Positions 27,887 through 36,455 of a DNA stretch of 64,000 nt are shown one piece after another. The DNA comes from Pleionea litopenaei. GTDB lineage: Bacteria > Pseudomonadota > Gammaproteobacteria > Enterobacterales > Kangiellaceae. Below the pieces are notes generated by a model. The model did no database searches. It saw nothing but the letters and a program-made list of their open reading frames with translations, and was not told the DNA's origin. The position numbers were made by a program, and so were the translations under genes. The first letter of the stretch is position 1; the number at the start of each line of letters is the position of its first letter. Location: NCBI RefSeq assembly GCF_031198435.1, contig NZ_CP133548.1, forward strand, positions 1,304,501 to 1,368,500. The letters run 5' to 3'.

Positions 27887-28020
27887 TTCCTTCAAACAGG
27901 CCTCTCAAAAAAATCCTTCAGACAATTACCCGTCAACAATTACCCTTCAACAAATATCCTTCCACAGAACTGTCCTTCCAAACAACTGTCTTTCTACACA
28001 TCCGTCCTTCAAGAATTTCG
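27887..28020 (+). repeat. Degenerate 14-16-bp repeats in the spacer before the glutaredoxin-like gene
   Basis: The spacer 27807-28112 (306 bp) contains no convincing gene. From about 27887 it is built of seven or eight units opening CCTTCAACAA or close variants (for example at 27915, 27930, 27944, 27958, 27974, 27990, 28006), spaced 14-16 bp. It is purine-poor on the plus strand (few G). Confidence 0.6.
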
Positions 28021-28112
28021 ACCTAAAGACGTTCAACCTCGTCTACCTATCGATACCTCTTTATCAACTGCATCGATTTATTGTAATCATCGATCTTTTT
28101 ATTCTTGAGCAT

Positions 28113-28367
28113 CTAATTTTTTGATTGAGCCTTGATCCACTCGACTAGCTCTTCAAGCTCGAATGGCCAATTTAACTCTCTTTGATCGTATTGCAGTACA
28201 GGAATTGAATGCCCGTATTTTTCAGTTAACTGCTCATCGCTGACAATATCTATCATTTCAAGTTCGACACTATCGTCAAACAAGCTCTGTTGCTTGGCGT
28301 AATAAAACATTCCTATCGCCTGCTCACATAAATGGCAGCCATCGGTTGAAAATAGTTTCACTTTCAT
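28113..28367 (-). CDS. Glutaredoxin-like thioredoxin-fold protein
   Basis: 84 residues. CHLC redox motif at 11-14 right after the first strand (KVKLFSTDGCHLC), a cis-proline segment SIPVLQYD near 54-61 and a C-terminal helix. It matches the small DUF836/glutaredoxin-like family found across gammaproteobacteria. It is a cytoplasmic thiol-disulfide protein of unspecified partner; no neighbour is co-transcribed. Confidence 0.85.
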   Translation of the reverse strand: MKVKLFSTDGCHLCEQAIGMFYYAKQQSLFDDSVELEMIDIVSDEQLTEKYGHSIPVLQYDQRELNWPFELEELVEWIKAQSKN

Positions 28368-28494
28368 AGAGACAGACTCTCAAATTTATCGATGTTATTT
28401 TTTAGAAATAAGCCAACATTTACCCATACTTTGAAGTACCAAGCAAATTAAGGCGATTTTTATTCAGACTTTTCGCTATTTTGACGAAAAAGCA

Positions 28495-28523
28495 TTCACT
28501 TTTTCTGCGGGTATCCGTATAAT
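28495..28523 (+). promoter_or_regulatory. Sigma-70 promoter of the histone H1-like gene with GC-rich discriminator
   Basis: TTCACT (28495-28500), 17-bp spacer, perfect TATAAT (28518-28523), directly followed by CGCCGCGC. A GC-rich discriminator of this sort marks promoters of stable RNA and ribosomal genes that are shut down by ppGpp. Confidence 0.7.
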
Positions 28524-28558
28524 CGCCGCGCATTTTTTAATCACAGAGGTATACTCAA

Positions 28559-29212
28559 ATGGCAAAAGCCAAGAAAGCTACTAAAGCAACAACTAAGAAA
28601 GTTACCAAAACAGCAGCAACTAAAGCTAAAAAGGTTACTACCAAAAAAGCGACTGCTAAAAAAGTTTCACGTAAGCCAGCTGCAAAAAAAGCAACAGTAT
28701 CGGCATTACAAGTTGCCCAAGTTGCTTTTGACAAAGCTCTAGCAGACTTAAACAAAGCAGCAACTCAAGAGTCAGCGGTTGCGGATAAAGCGCTTGCTAA
28801 AGCAGCGAAATCAGCTAAAACTGACGCAACTAAATTAGCAGCAGCTAAAACCAAGTTGAAAGCGGCACAAGCTAAAGCTAAAGCGAAAAAATCAGCTGCA
28901 GCGACTAAAGCAGTAGCAACCAACAAAGCGAAAGTAGCTGAGTTGACTGCAACTGCAAAAGCTAGCAAAGCAGCCCTAGCTGATGCGAAAGCAGCCGTTA
29001 AAGCAGCTAAAGAGCAAGTTAAAGCCGTTACTGCGAAAGTAAAAGGCATTGCAAAGCTAGACCAAGAGTTAGTTAAAGCTGCCGCTAAAAAGGCGACCAA
29101 AAAGTCAGCGAAAAAGCCTGCTAAGAAGAAAGCAACCAAAAAAGCGGCTAAGAAAGTAGAAAAAGTGGAAGTCGTTTCAGAAGCACCTGCGACTGAAAAC
29201 ACAGCTGCCTAA
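28559..29212 (+). CDS. Histone H1-like lysine/alanine-rich DNA-binding protein
   Basis: 217 residues, extremely rich in Lys and Ala. N-terminal (1-46) and C-terminal (~175-205) tails are nearly pure KKAT/AAKK repeats like eukaryotic H1 tails, AlgP and Chlamydia Hc1. The central ~50-170 is an Ala-rich helix or coiled coil with acidic residues. The last 15 residues are acidic (VEVVSEAPATENTAA). Likely a nucleoid-associated protein compacting DNA. AGAGGT lies 9 bases before the ATG. The skewed composition creates long antisense reading frames that are not genes. Confidence 0.85.
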   Translation: MAKAKKATKATTKKVTKTAATKAKKVTTKKATAKKVSRKPAAKKATVSALQVAQVAFDKALADLNKAATQESAVADKALAKAAKSAKTDATKLAAAKTKLKAAQAKAKAKKSAAATKAVATNKAKVAELTATAKASKAALADAKAAVKAAKEQVKAVTAKVKGIAKLDQELVKAAAKKATKKSAKKPAKKKATKKAAKKVEKVEVVSEAPATENTAA

Positions 29213-29297
29213 GCTGTCTTGCAACTGAACTACCTTCTGACTCAGTTACCTTACGAGCTAAATTTAACATTAACTCAAAAGTGACTGAGCAAAGATC

Positions 29298-29323
29298 AAA
29301 AAGGCCGCGTAAGCGGCCTTTTT
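29298..29323. terminator. Bidirectional terminator between the histone-like gene and rlmKL
   Basis: AAAAAGGCCGC / GCGGCCTTTTT with a 4-nt loop, followed by T-run on the plus strand and by TTTTTGATC on the minus strand. It serves both convergent genes. Confidence 0.9.
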
Positions 29324-29342
29324 TGTTATGTGCTCTCAACCC

Positions 29343-31499
29343 TTAGTTTTTCGGCTCGATTAGCCAGCTACGATGTAAAGGCTTACGTACAAAGTCTCTG
29401 CTGGTTGTTTCTCGCGTTGTTTCTCGCATAGAGAAGCTTTCATCTGGCTTGAACATCATCTTAAATTTCTTAAAGTTATTGGAGAATAAAAGCTTTCCAC
29501 TCGGTGAGAGAAGACGACAAGCTTTTTCAAGAAGTACACTATGTTGCTCTTGAATATCGAAGTGTCCGTCTAACCGCTTTGAATTAGAAAAGGTGGGAGG
29601 ATCAATAAAAATCAAATCAAACGTCATTCCCGCCGTTATCGCTTTATCCAACCATGCCATACAATCATCACGCTCAAATACATGCTTTCGAGTATCCAGT
29701 TTATTCAACTCAAAGTTTCGCTCAGCCCATTTCAGGTAAGTATTCGACAAGTCAACATTGGTGGTTGTCGCACCAGCTAGGGCTGCTTGAACACTGGCAG
29801 TACCGGTATAGCAAAATAAATTTAACAACTGAGTACCTGGACGAGACCAGGCAGCTAGCATCTGACGGGCTTTGCGATGATCTAAAAATAATCCGGTGTC
29901 TAAATAGTCTGACAAATTCACTTCAAACTTTGCCTGATTTTCAGAAACAATATGCACCGCTTGCTGAGTTGATTGACGAGTATATTGTTGTTCTCCCTTC
30001 TGACGAGTTCTGGTTTTCACAAAAATTCGCTCGGCAGGAACGTCTAATAACCCAGAAACCACGGTTTCAATGTCTCGTAAACGACGTCGCGCTTTCGATG
30101 CATCAACCGTTTTTGGTGGCGCATACTCTTGGATATGCACGGAATTATCGTAGATGTCTATGGCGGCTGCGTATTCGGGTATTTCGGCATCGTATAAACG
30201 ATAACAACTCACTTGCTGTTGTTTTAGAAAGCTCTTTAATGAAGCTAGGTTTTTCTTGATACGATTGTTCAATGCTTGCGCGTGGGTCGACAAGGTTTCT
30301 TGGTAGTTTTCTGCCGTTACCTTCCCTCTTGGTTCAACAAAATTTTCTGGCTGCAATTCGAGCTTTAGAAGCTCACATTGAATCGGTCCATTCATCAGTC
30401 GATAAATTTTAGTCGCGCGAATACCCAGCGCGTGACCATGTTCTTTGTCGGTAGACAAAACTAACGCACTGTCACCAACAAACTTAGCTTTTAACCATTG
30501 CCCTAACGCTTGATAAATACGACTGACTCGTGCTCGTTGTTCCAATCGTTCGCCATAAGGAGGGTTCGTTACAATAACGCCGCTAAAGTCGCTCTCAGGG
30601 CGTTCACTTCGTTCAAAAGAACCACAGCTCCAAGCAATATATTCTGAAACGCCAGCGATGCTCGCGTTGTTTCGCGCGATCTCTAAAACCTGTTGATCTA
30701 AGTCATTTCCATACAGCTCGACTTGGGTCGAGTCTTTGGCTTGTTGGTAGCGTTGTTGCGCTAAGGAATGTTCACTTTCCCATAAGTCGGCTTGATGCCG
30801 CTTCCAACCAGTGAACCCCCAATAGGTTCGTTGCAGTCCTGGCGCTTTATCTAAAGCCATCATCGCTGCTTCAATGACCAGTGTTCCTGATCCGCACATA
30901 GGATCGAAAAACCAAGCGGATTGTTGCAATTTATTTGGCCAGTCGGCGCGATATAGCAAAGCTGCCGCTAAGTTTTCTTTCAACGGCGCTTCGCCAGCTT
31001 TTTCTCTGTAGCCACGCTGATGCAAACCCTTGCCCGACAAGTCAATGCATAAACTGGCTCGGTTCTTGTTGACTCGACAATGAATGCGCACATCTGGAGT
31101 ATCGGTTTCAACCGATGGACGATCGGAATAGGCTTCTCGAAAATAATCGACAATCGCATCTTTAATTTTTAATGCGCCAAATTGTTGGTGCTTAATAAAT
31201 GACCGGCGACTGACAAAATCAACCGCAAAGGTTTGATCGACTGAAAAGTGGATATCCCAAGGAACATTGACGCATTGCTCGTAAAGCTGATCTTCATTAG
31301 CGCAATCGAACTCAGTGATCGGAAAAAGCACTCGATTGGCTAGACGAGACCACAGGCAAATTCGATAAATTTCAGGCCAGTCAGCTTCAACGATAACCTG
31401 AGTTAAGCCTTCATTGGCAGAGTCTGCGCCTAAGCTTTTCAGCTCATCGACTAATAAGTATTCAAATCCTGGCGGGCAGGTAACAATAATTTGCGGCAT
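29343..31499 (-). CDS. rlmL: Bifunctional 23S rRNA methyltransferase RlmKL
   Basis: 718 residues, full length. Methylates 23S rRNA G2445 (N2) and G2069 (N7). THUMP domain ~45-155. The first Rossmann methyltransferase has DPMCGSGT at 199-206 and NPPYGERL near 312. The second (RlmK) domain has NLFCYTGTASV near 563 and IDPPTFSNS near 640. ATG at 31499. Confidence 0.96.
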   Translation of the reverse strand: MPQIIVTCPPGFEYLLVDELKSLGADSANEGLTQVIVEADWPEIYRICLWSRLANRVLFPITEFDCANEDQLYEQCVNVPWDIHFSVDQTFAVDFVSRRSFIKHQQFGALKIKDAIVDYFREAYSDRPSVETDTPDVRIHCRVNKNRASLCIDLSGKGLHQRGYREKAGEAPLKENLAAALLYRADWPNKLQQSAWFFDPMCGSGTLVIEAAMMALDKAPGLQRTYWGFTGWKRHQADLWESEHSLAQQRYQQAKDSTQVELYGNDLDQQVLEIARNNASIAGVSEYIAWSCGSFERSERPESDFSGVIVTNPPYGERLEQRARVSRIYQALGQWLKAKFVGDSALVLSTDKEHGHALGIRATKIYRLMNGPIQCELLKLELQPENFVEPRGKVTAENYQETLSTHAQALNNRIKKNLASLKSFLKQQQVSCYRLYDAEIPEYAAAIDIYDNSVHIQEYAPPKTVDASKARRRLRDIETVVSGLLDVPAERIFVKTRTRQKGEQQYTRQSTQQAVHIVSENQAKFEVNLSDYLDTGLFLDHRKARQMLAAWSRPGTQLLNLFCYTGTASVQAALAGATTTNVDLSNTYLKWAERNFELNKLDTRKHVFERDDCMAWLDKAITAGMTFDLIFIDPPTFSNSKRLDGHFDIQEQHSVLLEKACRLLSPSGKLLFSNNFKKFKMMFKPDESFSMRETTRETTSRDFVRKPLHRSWLIEPKN

Positions 31500-31512
31500 T
31501 TTAAAAGAAAGG

Positions 31513-31541
31513 TTGCAATAAAAAATTCATATGCGTATTAT
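31513..31541 (+). promoter_or_regulatory. Promoter of the initiator tRNA gene
   Basis: TTGCAA (31513-31518), 17-bp spacer, TATTAT (31536-31541) followed by the GC-rich ACGCGCCTC. The predicted start is ~30 nt before the mature tRNA. The discriminator resembles that of the histone-like gene and suggests stringent control. Confidence 0.75.
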
Positions 31542-31581
31542 ACGCGCCTCGTCACCGAAGTACGACGATTAATTACATTGA

Positions 31582-31658
<77 letters not shown>

Positions 31659-31878
31659 ATTTCTAAGACGACCTTCTCTATTTTCACCACGAATTTCCCA
31701 GTACCCTTCTGGCTTCTGCCGCTAATCTTCGATAAAAGTTTTAATTTTTTTGTGTTATAAAGCAGCACTCGATAAATAGCATCTATCCATGGTTTATTCG
31801 ACTGATGCTCATCAATAACGCCTAGTTATCGCGCCCGAGGTTTTGAGTTGGAGCCCTAGTATGAAAGCAACAGCAAAT

Positions 31879-32796
31879 CTATCCGGGTAACAATCCTTTC
31901 AAATGTGCAACAACGGAACGACCTAGAGCGCTAAGTGCATATCCGCCCTCTAGCATAGAGAGAACTCGACCCGAACAATGCTTCTCTGCTAAATCGCGAA
32001 TTTTTTGACTGACCCAAAAGTAGTCATCTTCAACCAAACACCACTGCGCCATTTCATCTTCAAGGTGGCCATCGAACCCAGCAGAAACTAAGACTAACTC
32101 CGGCTGAAAAGCTTCAAGACTTGGAAACCAATGCTCCCAAATCTTTTCTCGAAATTCCATACCTTTTGCACCTGCTGAGAGTGGCACATTGATGACATTG
32201 CTCGATGTATTGTCGAGTGAAGTATAGGGATAAAACGGGTGTTGAAAAATAGAGCAAAACAATACTCGATGATCACCGCTCACAATATTCTCAGTACCGT
32301 TTCCATGATGTACATCAAAATCTAAAATGGCCACTCGATTTAACGAATACTTCTCTAAAGCATACTTTGCCGCCAACGCAATATTATTAAAAAAGCAGAA
32401 ACCCATCGCTCGATCAGCTTCTGCATGATGACCTGGCGGACGAACAGCACAGAAAACTTTTCGCTCTTTATCCGTCATCAATAAATCAATGCCCTGTATG
32501 CCAGCACCGGCTGCTATCAATGCCGCTTCTAAAGAGTGTTTATTCATGGAAGTGTCAGGATCGACTTGCGCGTAACCTTGTTTTGGAGACAGGCTAAAAA
32601 GACTGTCGATATAGTTACTTTTATGAGCGAGAGACAAAAGTTGTTTATCGATGGGTTCGGCTTCTAAAAATGTTAAGCTGTATTCTAAACCACTTGCGAT
32701 CAACTGATCGGAGATTGCATCAAGACGAGCGGGACGCTCTGGATGATGTTCTCCCATTTCATGGAGCCGGCACTTATCGGAATTTATAATAATCAC
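31879..32796 (-). CDS. Histone deacetylase-superfamily (AcuC/HDAC-like) deacetylase
   Basis: 305 residues, the class II-like HDAC fold. It opens HHPERPARL (~17-25); the tandem catalytic histidines PPGHHA are at ~120-125, zinc ligands DVHHGNG (D161, H163) and SAGFDGH (Asp ~245), and the transition-state Tyr in LEGGYAL (~285). All active residues are present, so it should be a zinc deacetylase. Substrate: acetylated proteins (AcuC-like) or acetylpolyamines. It starts 10 bp after a CoA-transferase/GNAT fusion gene, an arrangement suggesting opposing acylation and deacylation. Confidence 0.88.
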   Translation of the reverse strand: MIIINSDKCRLHEMGEHHPERPARLDAISDQLIASGLEYSLTFLEAEPIDKQLLSLAHKSNYIDSLFSLSPKQGYAQVDPDTSMNKHSLEAALIAAGAGIQGIDLLMTDKERKVFCAVRPPGHHAEADRAMGFCFFNNIALAAKYALEKYSLNRVAILDFDVHHGNGTENIVSGDHRVLFCSIFQHPFYPYTSLDNTSSNVINVPLSAGAKGMEFREKIWEHWFPSLEAFQPELVLVSAGFDGHLEDEMAQWCLVEDDYFWVSQKIRDLAEKHCSGRVLSMLEGGYALSALGRSVVAHLKGLLPG

Positions 32797-32806
32797 AAGT
32801 CACTCC

Positions 32807-34639
32807 CTATAATTCGAGAACTAAATAGATTTCATCGACATCTCCATCTAAACGCTGTTGAAACCCATAATGCTCAAAGACTTTTAACATAGGACGATTA
32901 TCTGGACGCACATAGGCTTGCATTTTGCTCAGTCGACGCGATTTTGCAATATTGATCATTTCATTGAGCAACGCTTTGGCCATTCCTTTTCCGCGTTGAC
33001 TTTCTTTTACAACGAAAGCTACCTCACAGCTGTTGTCTTGTCGGTTAAAATAATATCGACCGACACCTTCAATTTGCTCACCGTCGTCGATTCGCTTTAT
33101 CAAACACAAAGCTAAATCTTTTTGCTGATCAACACTCACTAAATTACATGACTTTTCTCGCGATAACTCGGTGACGGTATGGTTATAGCGCATTAATAAT
33201 GTTTCTTTATTATGAGAATAAAAAAATTCTTGTAGCTTACGTTCATCCGCTGGATACAACGGCCGTAAATACATCTCCTCTCCATCAAATGTCATTGGCT
33301 TAATATCAAGAGCGCCTAGCTCCGGGACATTCGTGGGGGTTTGTTCTTGATACTCGGGTACCCAATAATGCTTGCGCACAGACTCTAACAATTGCTGACG
33401 AAATTTGGGATGAGCAATACGGATAAGTTCTAATGCACGCTCTCGAATGCTTTTGCCTCTTAAATAAGCAATGCCATATTCAGTAACGACATAGTGAACA
33501 TCACCTCGCGAAGTCACCACGCCACTTCCTTCGGTTAATTTGGCTACGATTTTCGAGATCTGCCCATCTCGTGTCGTCGAAGGTAACGCAATGATTGGTA
33601 TACCGTTTTTGCTTAACGCGGCTCCGCGAATAAAATCAACCTGTCCTCCAATACCTGAATAGAAGCGGTATCCGATGGAGTCGGCAACAACTTGCCCCGT
33701 CACGTCCACTTCGATGGCACTGTTAATACTTACCATGTTGTCGTTTCTGGCAATATTGACGGGAGAATTAACATGTTCTGACGGATAGAATTCAATATGC
33801 GGGTTTCCGTCAACAAAGTCATACAGTTTACGACTACCAATAACAAAGGTAGTAATCGTCTTTCCACGATGAAACGTTTTCTTTCGGTTGTTAATGACGT
33901 TCTTTTTCATCAGCTCAATAACGCCATCAGAAATCATTTCACTGTGCACCCCGAGATCACGATGATTTCCCAAGTATCGCAATACGGCGTCAGGAATTTT
34001 TCCAATGCCCAATTGTAAAGTAGAACCATCTTTAACTAACAATGAAACATACTGTCCGATTTGTTCAGTCACTTGATCAAGCTCAACACTTGGAATAGTG
34101 GGCAACTCTTGCTCAGCTTCAAAAATAGCGTCGATTTGCTCAAGATGAATAAAGCTGTGACCGTTTGAACGAGGCATCTTTGGGTTTATTTGAGCGATCA
34201 CCAAACGCGCGCTACGAACGGCAGCAATGTTGATATCGACACTCACTCCTAAAGAGCAGTAACCATATTCGTCTGGAGGGCTCACCATAATAAGAGCCGC
34301 ATCTAGAGGTAACACGCCTTCATTAAATAACCTAGGAATTTCAGACAAAAAGCATGGCGTATAGTCCGCCCTCCCCTCTGCCACTGCGTCACGAGTCGCG
34401 CCGCTTAAGAAAAAAGAGTTAACCTTAAAAAGCTTGCTATTTTCTTGATAAGCCCAGCGGTTCTCAGGTAAACACAATAAATGGCAAACTTCTATATCTC
34501 TCAAGGGTCCAGCATTCGCGATCAAATGGTCGATCATAGCACTCGGTGTAGAAGCGTTAGAGCCGATAAAAATTCGTTCGCCCGAGCGAAGTAAGTCTGA
34601 CCACTGAACTGAACGTTTGGTAACTCGATCTCGTAACAT
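32807..34639 (-). CDS. Acetyl-CoA hydrolase/transferase fused to a GNAT acetyltransferase
   Basis: About 610 residues. I chose the ATG at 34639 because GGAGGA lies 7 bases upstream; the ATG at 34687 lacks one. Residues ~1-430 are an acetyl-CoA hydrolase/4-hydroxybutyrate CoA-transferase (class I CoA-transferase fold: LQLGIGKIPDAVLRYL, GVHSEMISDGVIEL with the catalytic Glu, NSAIEVDVTGQVVADSIG, GIGGQVDFIRGA, YVVTEYGIAYLRGKS). Residues ~445-610 are a GNAT domain with acetyl-CoA loop VVKESQRGKGMAKALLNEMI and AYVRPDNRPMLKVFEHYGF. Such fusions exist in proteobacteria. The pair with the HDAC-like gene is discussed in the findings. Confidence 0.85.
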   Translation of the reverse strand: MLRDRVTKRSVQWSDLLRSGERIFIGSNASTPSAMIDHLIANAGPLRDIEVCHLLCLPENRWAYQENSKLFKVNSFFLSGATRDAVAEGRADYTPCFLSEIPRLFNEGVLPLDAALIMVSPPDEYGYCSLGVSVDINIAAVRSARLVIAQINPKMPRSNGHSFIHLEQIDAIFEAEQELPTIPSVELDQVTEQIGQYVSLLVKDGSTLQLGIGKIPDAVLRYLGNHRDLGVHSEMISDGVIELMKKNVINNRKKTFHRGKTITTFVIGSRKLYDFVDGNPHIEFYPSEHVNSPVNIARNDNMVSINSAIEVDVTGQVVADSIGYRFYSGIGGQVDFIRGAALSKNGIPIIALPSTTRDGQISKIVAKLTEGSGVVTSRGDVHYVVTEYGIAYLRGKSIRERALELIRIAHPKFRQQLLESVRKHYWVPEYQEQTPTNVPELGALDIKPMTFDGEEMYLRPLYPADERKLQEFFYSHNKETLLMRYNHTVTELSREKSCNLVSVDQQKDLALCLIKRIDDGEQIEGVGRYYFNRQDNSCEVAFVVKESQRGKGMAKALLNEMINIAKSRRLSKMQAYVRPDNRPMLKVFEHYGFQQRLDGDVDEIYLVLEL

Positions 34640-34841
34640 GGCTTCCTCCGTCAATTGATTCCCTATGCTAGTGGCATCGATAGGCATGGTTGTTGATGCT
34701 CATCAATAAAGTCGCCAATTATGACATTTCTATCAAAACAATCTGAGAAATACCAACAGACGTATCTGCGTACCACGACATGATCGAAACAATCTTAGAC
34801 TAGATAGGCAATAATTTCAGGCTAGAAGCAATTAAAGATCG

Positions 34842-35303
34842 CTAGTTGGGCAGTGAAAGAGACAGGTATCGACTGTTTGGATCAAGACGGTAATCAGCAA
34901 AGGGTGGGCAATCGATAAACCCAAATTTTTGATACAACTGATGTGCCGCATGAAAGTAGGACTGAGTTCCCGTTTCAAGTTTCACTTGCTGTAAGCCTTT
35001 CGACATTGCTTGTTCAAGCAAAAAAGCCAGCAACGTTGACGCTACTCCAAGACCGCGAAAAGCTTCTGAAGTGCGCATCGATTTGATCTCAGCCAAGACC
35101 TTATCATGATACTTAATGGCACCGCAGCCAGCGATTTGATTGCCACTCCAAACACTATAGAATTCAATCTCTGGTGCCTTTAACCCCGACAGATCAAGAG
35201 CATGCACACTCTCTTTCGGTGAAGTCTTGTGCATATCAGCCAAATGTTGTTGCAACAGGTTAATCACCTGCGGGTGATCGAGGCCACCCAGCTCAATTTT
35301 CAT
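34842..35303 (-). CDS. GNAT-family N-acetyltransferase
   Basis: 153 residues. Acetyl-CoA motif SEAFRGLGVASTLLAFLLEQA at ~79-99, motif B LYQKFGFIDCPPFADYRLDPNSRYLSL near the end. The motif IEFYSVWSGNQIAGCGAIKY resembles YafP/PaiA-type small-molecule acetyltransferases. Substrate unknown. It starts 9 bp after pyrD and is probably co-transcribed. Confidence 0.85.
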   Translation of the reverse strand: MKIELGGLDHPQVINLLQQHLADMHKTSPKESVHALDLSGLKAPEIEFYSVWSGNQIAGCGAIKYHDKVLAEIKSMRTSEAFRGLGVASTLLAFLLEQAMSKGLQQVKLETGTQSYFHAAHQLYQKFGFIDCPPFADYRLDPNSRYLSLSLPN

Positions 35304-35312
35304 GCGCGATTT

Positions 35313-36344
35313 TCATGAACGTAGTTGTTTGATGGCTTGAGCAACTTCTTGAATTAGCGCAGGCCCTTGATAAATAAAACAGCTGTATATTTGCACCAAA
35401 CTGGCGCCCGCTTGAATTTTCGCTACCGCTGATTTCGCATCATGAATACCGCCAACACCAATGGTCGGGATGTTTCCTTGTAATGCTTGATTCAATTTTG
35501 CAAGCACTTGGGTACTGCTATCAGCGAGCACGCGACCACTCAGACCACCGGCCTCATCAGCGTGATGAAAACCTTTTACAGTGCTTCTATCGAGTGTTGT
35601 GTTGGTTGCAATTACACCATCGATGTTAAACCGCACAAAGCTATCGGCAACTTTCTCAATTTCTTCATCACTCAAATCGGGAGCAATTTTTACCAACACA
35701 GGAACCTGCTTTTTGTGCTGTTCAACCAACTGTTTTTGCTTATCTTTAATGCCTTTCAGTAACTCATCTAACAATGAACCAAACTGCATCTCTCTTAATC
35801 CAGGTGTGTTGGGCGACGAAATGTTAACGGTAATGTAATCGGCATAAGGAAATACTTTCTCCATACCGATCATATAATCATCGACGGCTTGCTCTTCAGG
35901 TGTTGTTTTATTTTTGCCGATGTTGATTCCGACAATGCCTTTGTATTCCGATCCTTTGATATTTTCGACCAACTGGTCAACACCATCATTGTTAAATCCC
36001 ATACGGTTGATGATGGCTTCCGCTTCTGGCAGACGAAACATACGTGGCTTATCGTTTCCCGCTTGTGGTTTCGGCGTAACCGTACCCACTTCGACAAAGC
36101 CAAATCCTAAGGCGCCTAATGCATCTAAATAACGCCCATTCTTATCCAAACCAGCGGCCAAACCGACCCGGTTTGGAAACTGTAAACCCCAGAGTTCAAA
36201 GGGGTCAGAAACAAGTTGGTTATTTAAAATGAATCGAAAAGGCGAATCTTGCAGCTTGCCCATCATTGATAAAGATAAGTCGTGGGCTTTTTCGGGATCC
36301 ATCGAGAAAAGAATAGGACGAATTAACGGATATAGTGCGCGCAT
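35313..36344 (-). CDS. pyrD: Dihydroorotate dehydrogenase (quinone), class 2
   Basis: 343 residues. FMN enzyme of pyrimidine synthesis at the inner membrane, feeding electrons to ubiquinone. The class 2 N-terminal helical extension ([24 protein letters not shown]) and catalytic serine motif [11 protein letters not shown] are present, with FMN-binding [10 protein letters not shown] and [18 protein letters not shown] at 36344. Confidence 0.96.
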   Translation of the reverse strand: MRALYPLIRPILFSMDPEKAHDLSLSMMGKLQDSPFRFILNNQLVSDPFELWGLQFPNRVGLAAGLDKNGRYLDALGALGFGFVEVGTVTPKPQAGNDKPRMFRLPEAEAIINRMGFNNDGVDQLVENIKGSEYKGIVGINIGKNKTTPEEQAVDDYMIGMEKVFPYADYITVNISSPNTPGLREMQFGSLLDELLKGIKDKQKQLVEQHKKQVPVLVKIAPDLSDEEIEKVADSFVRFNIDGVIATNTTLDRSTVKGFHHADEAGGLSGRVLADSSTQVLAKLNQALQGNIPTIGVGGIHDAKSAVAKIQAGASLVQIYSCFIYQGPALIQEVAQAIKQLRS

Positions 36345-36390
36345 GCCAGGCCCTGAGGTTCAAATAGGTTGAATTCGGTGTATTGTCTAC

Positions 36391-36420
36391 GCCGCGATTA
36401 AATCACTTTTTAATCGCGGC
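36391..36420. terminator. Perfect 12-bp hairpin between topA and pyrD
   Basis: GCCGCGATTAAA (36391-36402) and TTTAATCGCGGC (36409-36420) with a 6-nt loop; a smaller dyad CGACAG-A-CTGTCG follows at 36427-36439. On the minus strand it is 36 bp past topA and 47 bp before pyrD. No T-run, so it could be a terminator, an mRNA-stabilising element or a pyrD leader structure. Confidence 0.6.
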
Positions 36421-36455
36421 GGCAACCGACAGACTGTCGCAGCGCTAGAGAATAG

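Noticed and set aside
27872-28108. 78-codon plus-strand frame in the spacer before the glutaredoxin-like gene
   Set aside because: Its sequence is just the translated degenerate repeat array; no start signal or recognisable domain.
28765-29202. Long antisense frame opposite the histone-like gene
   Set aside because: It arises from the Lys/Ala codon bias of the true gene; translation is an unnatural Ala/Phe/Leu string without a ribosome-binding site.
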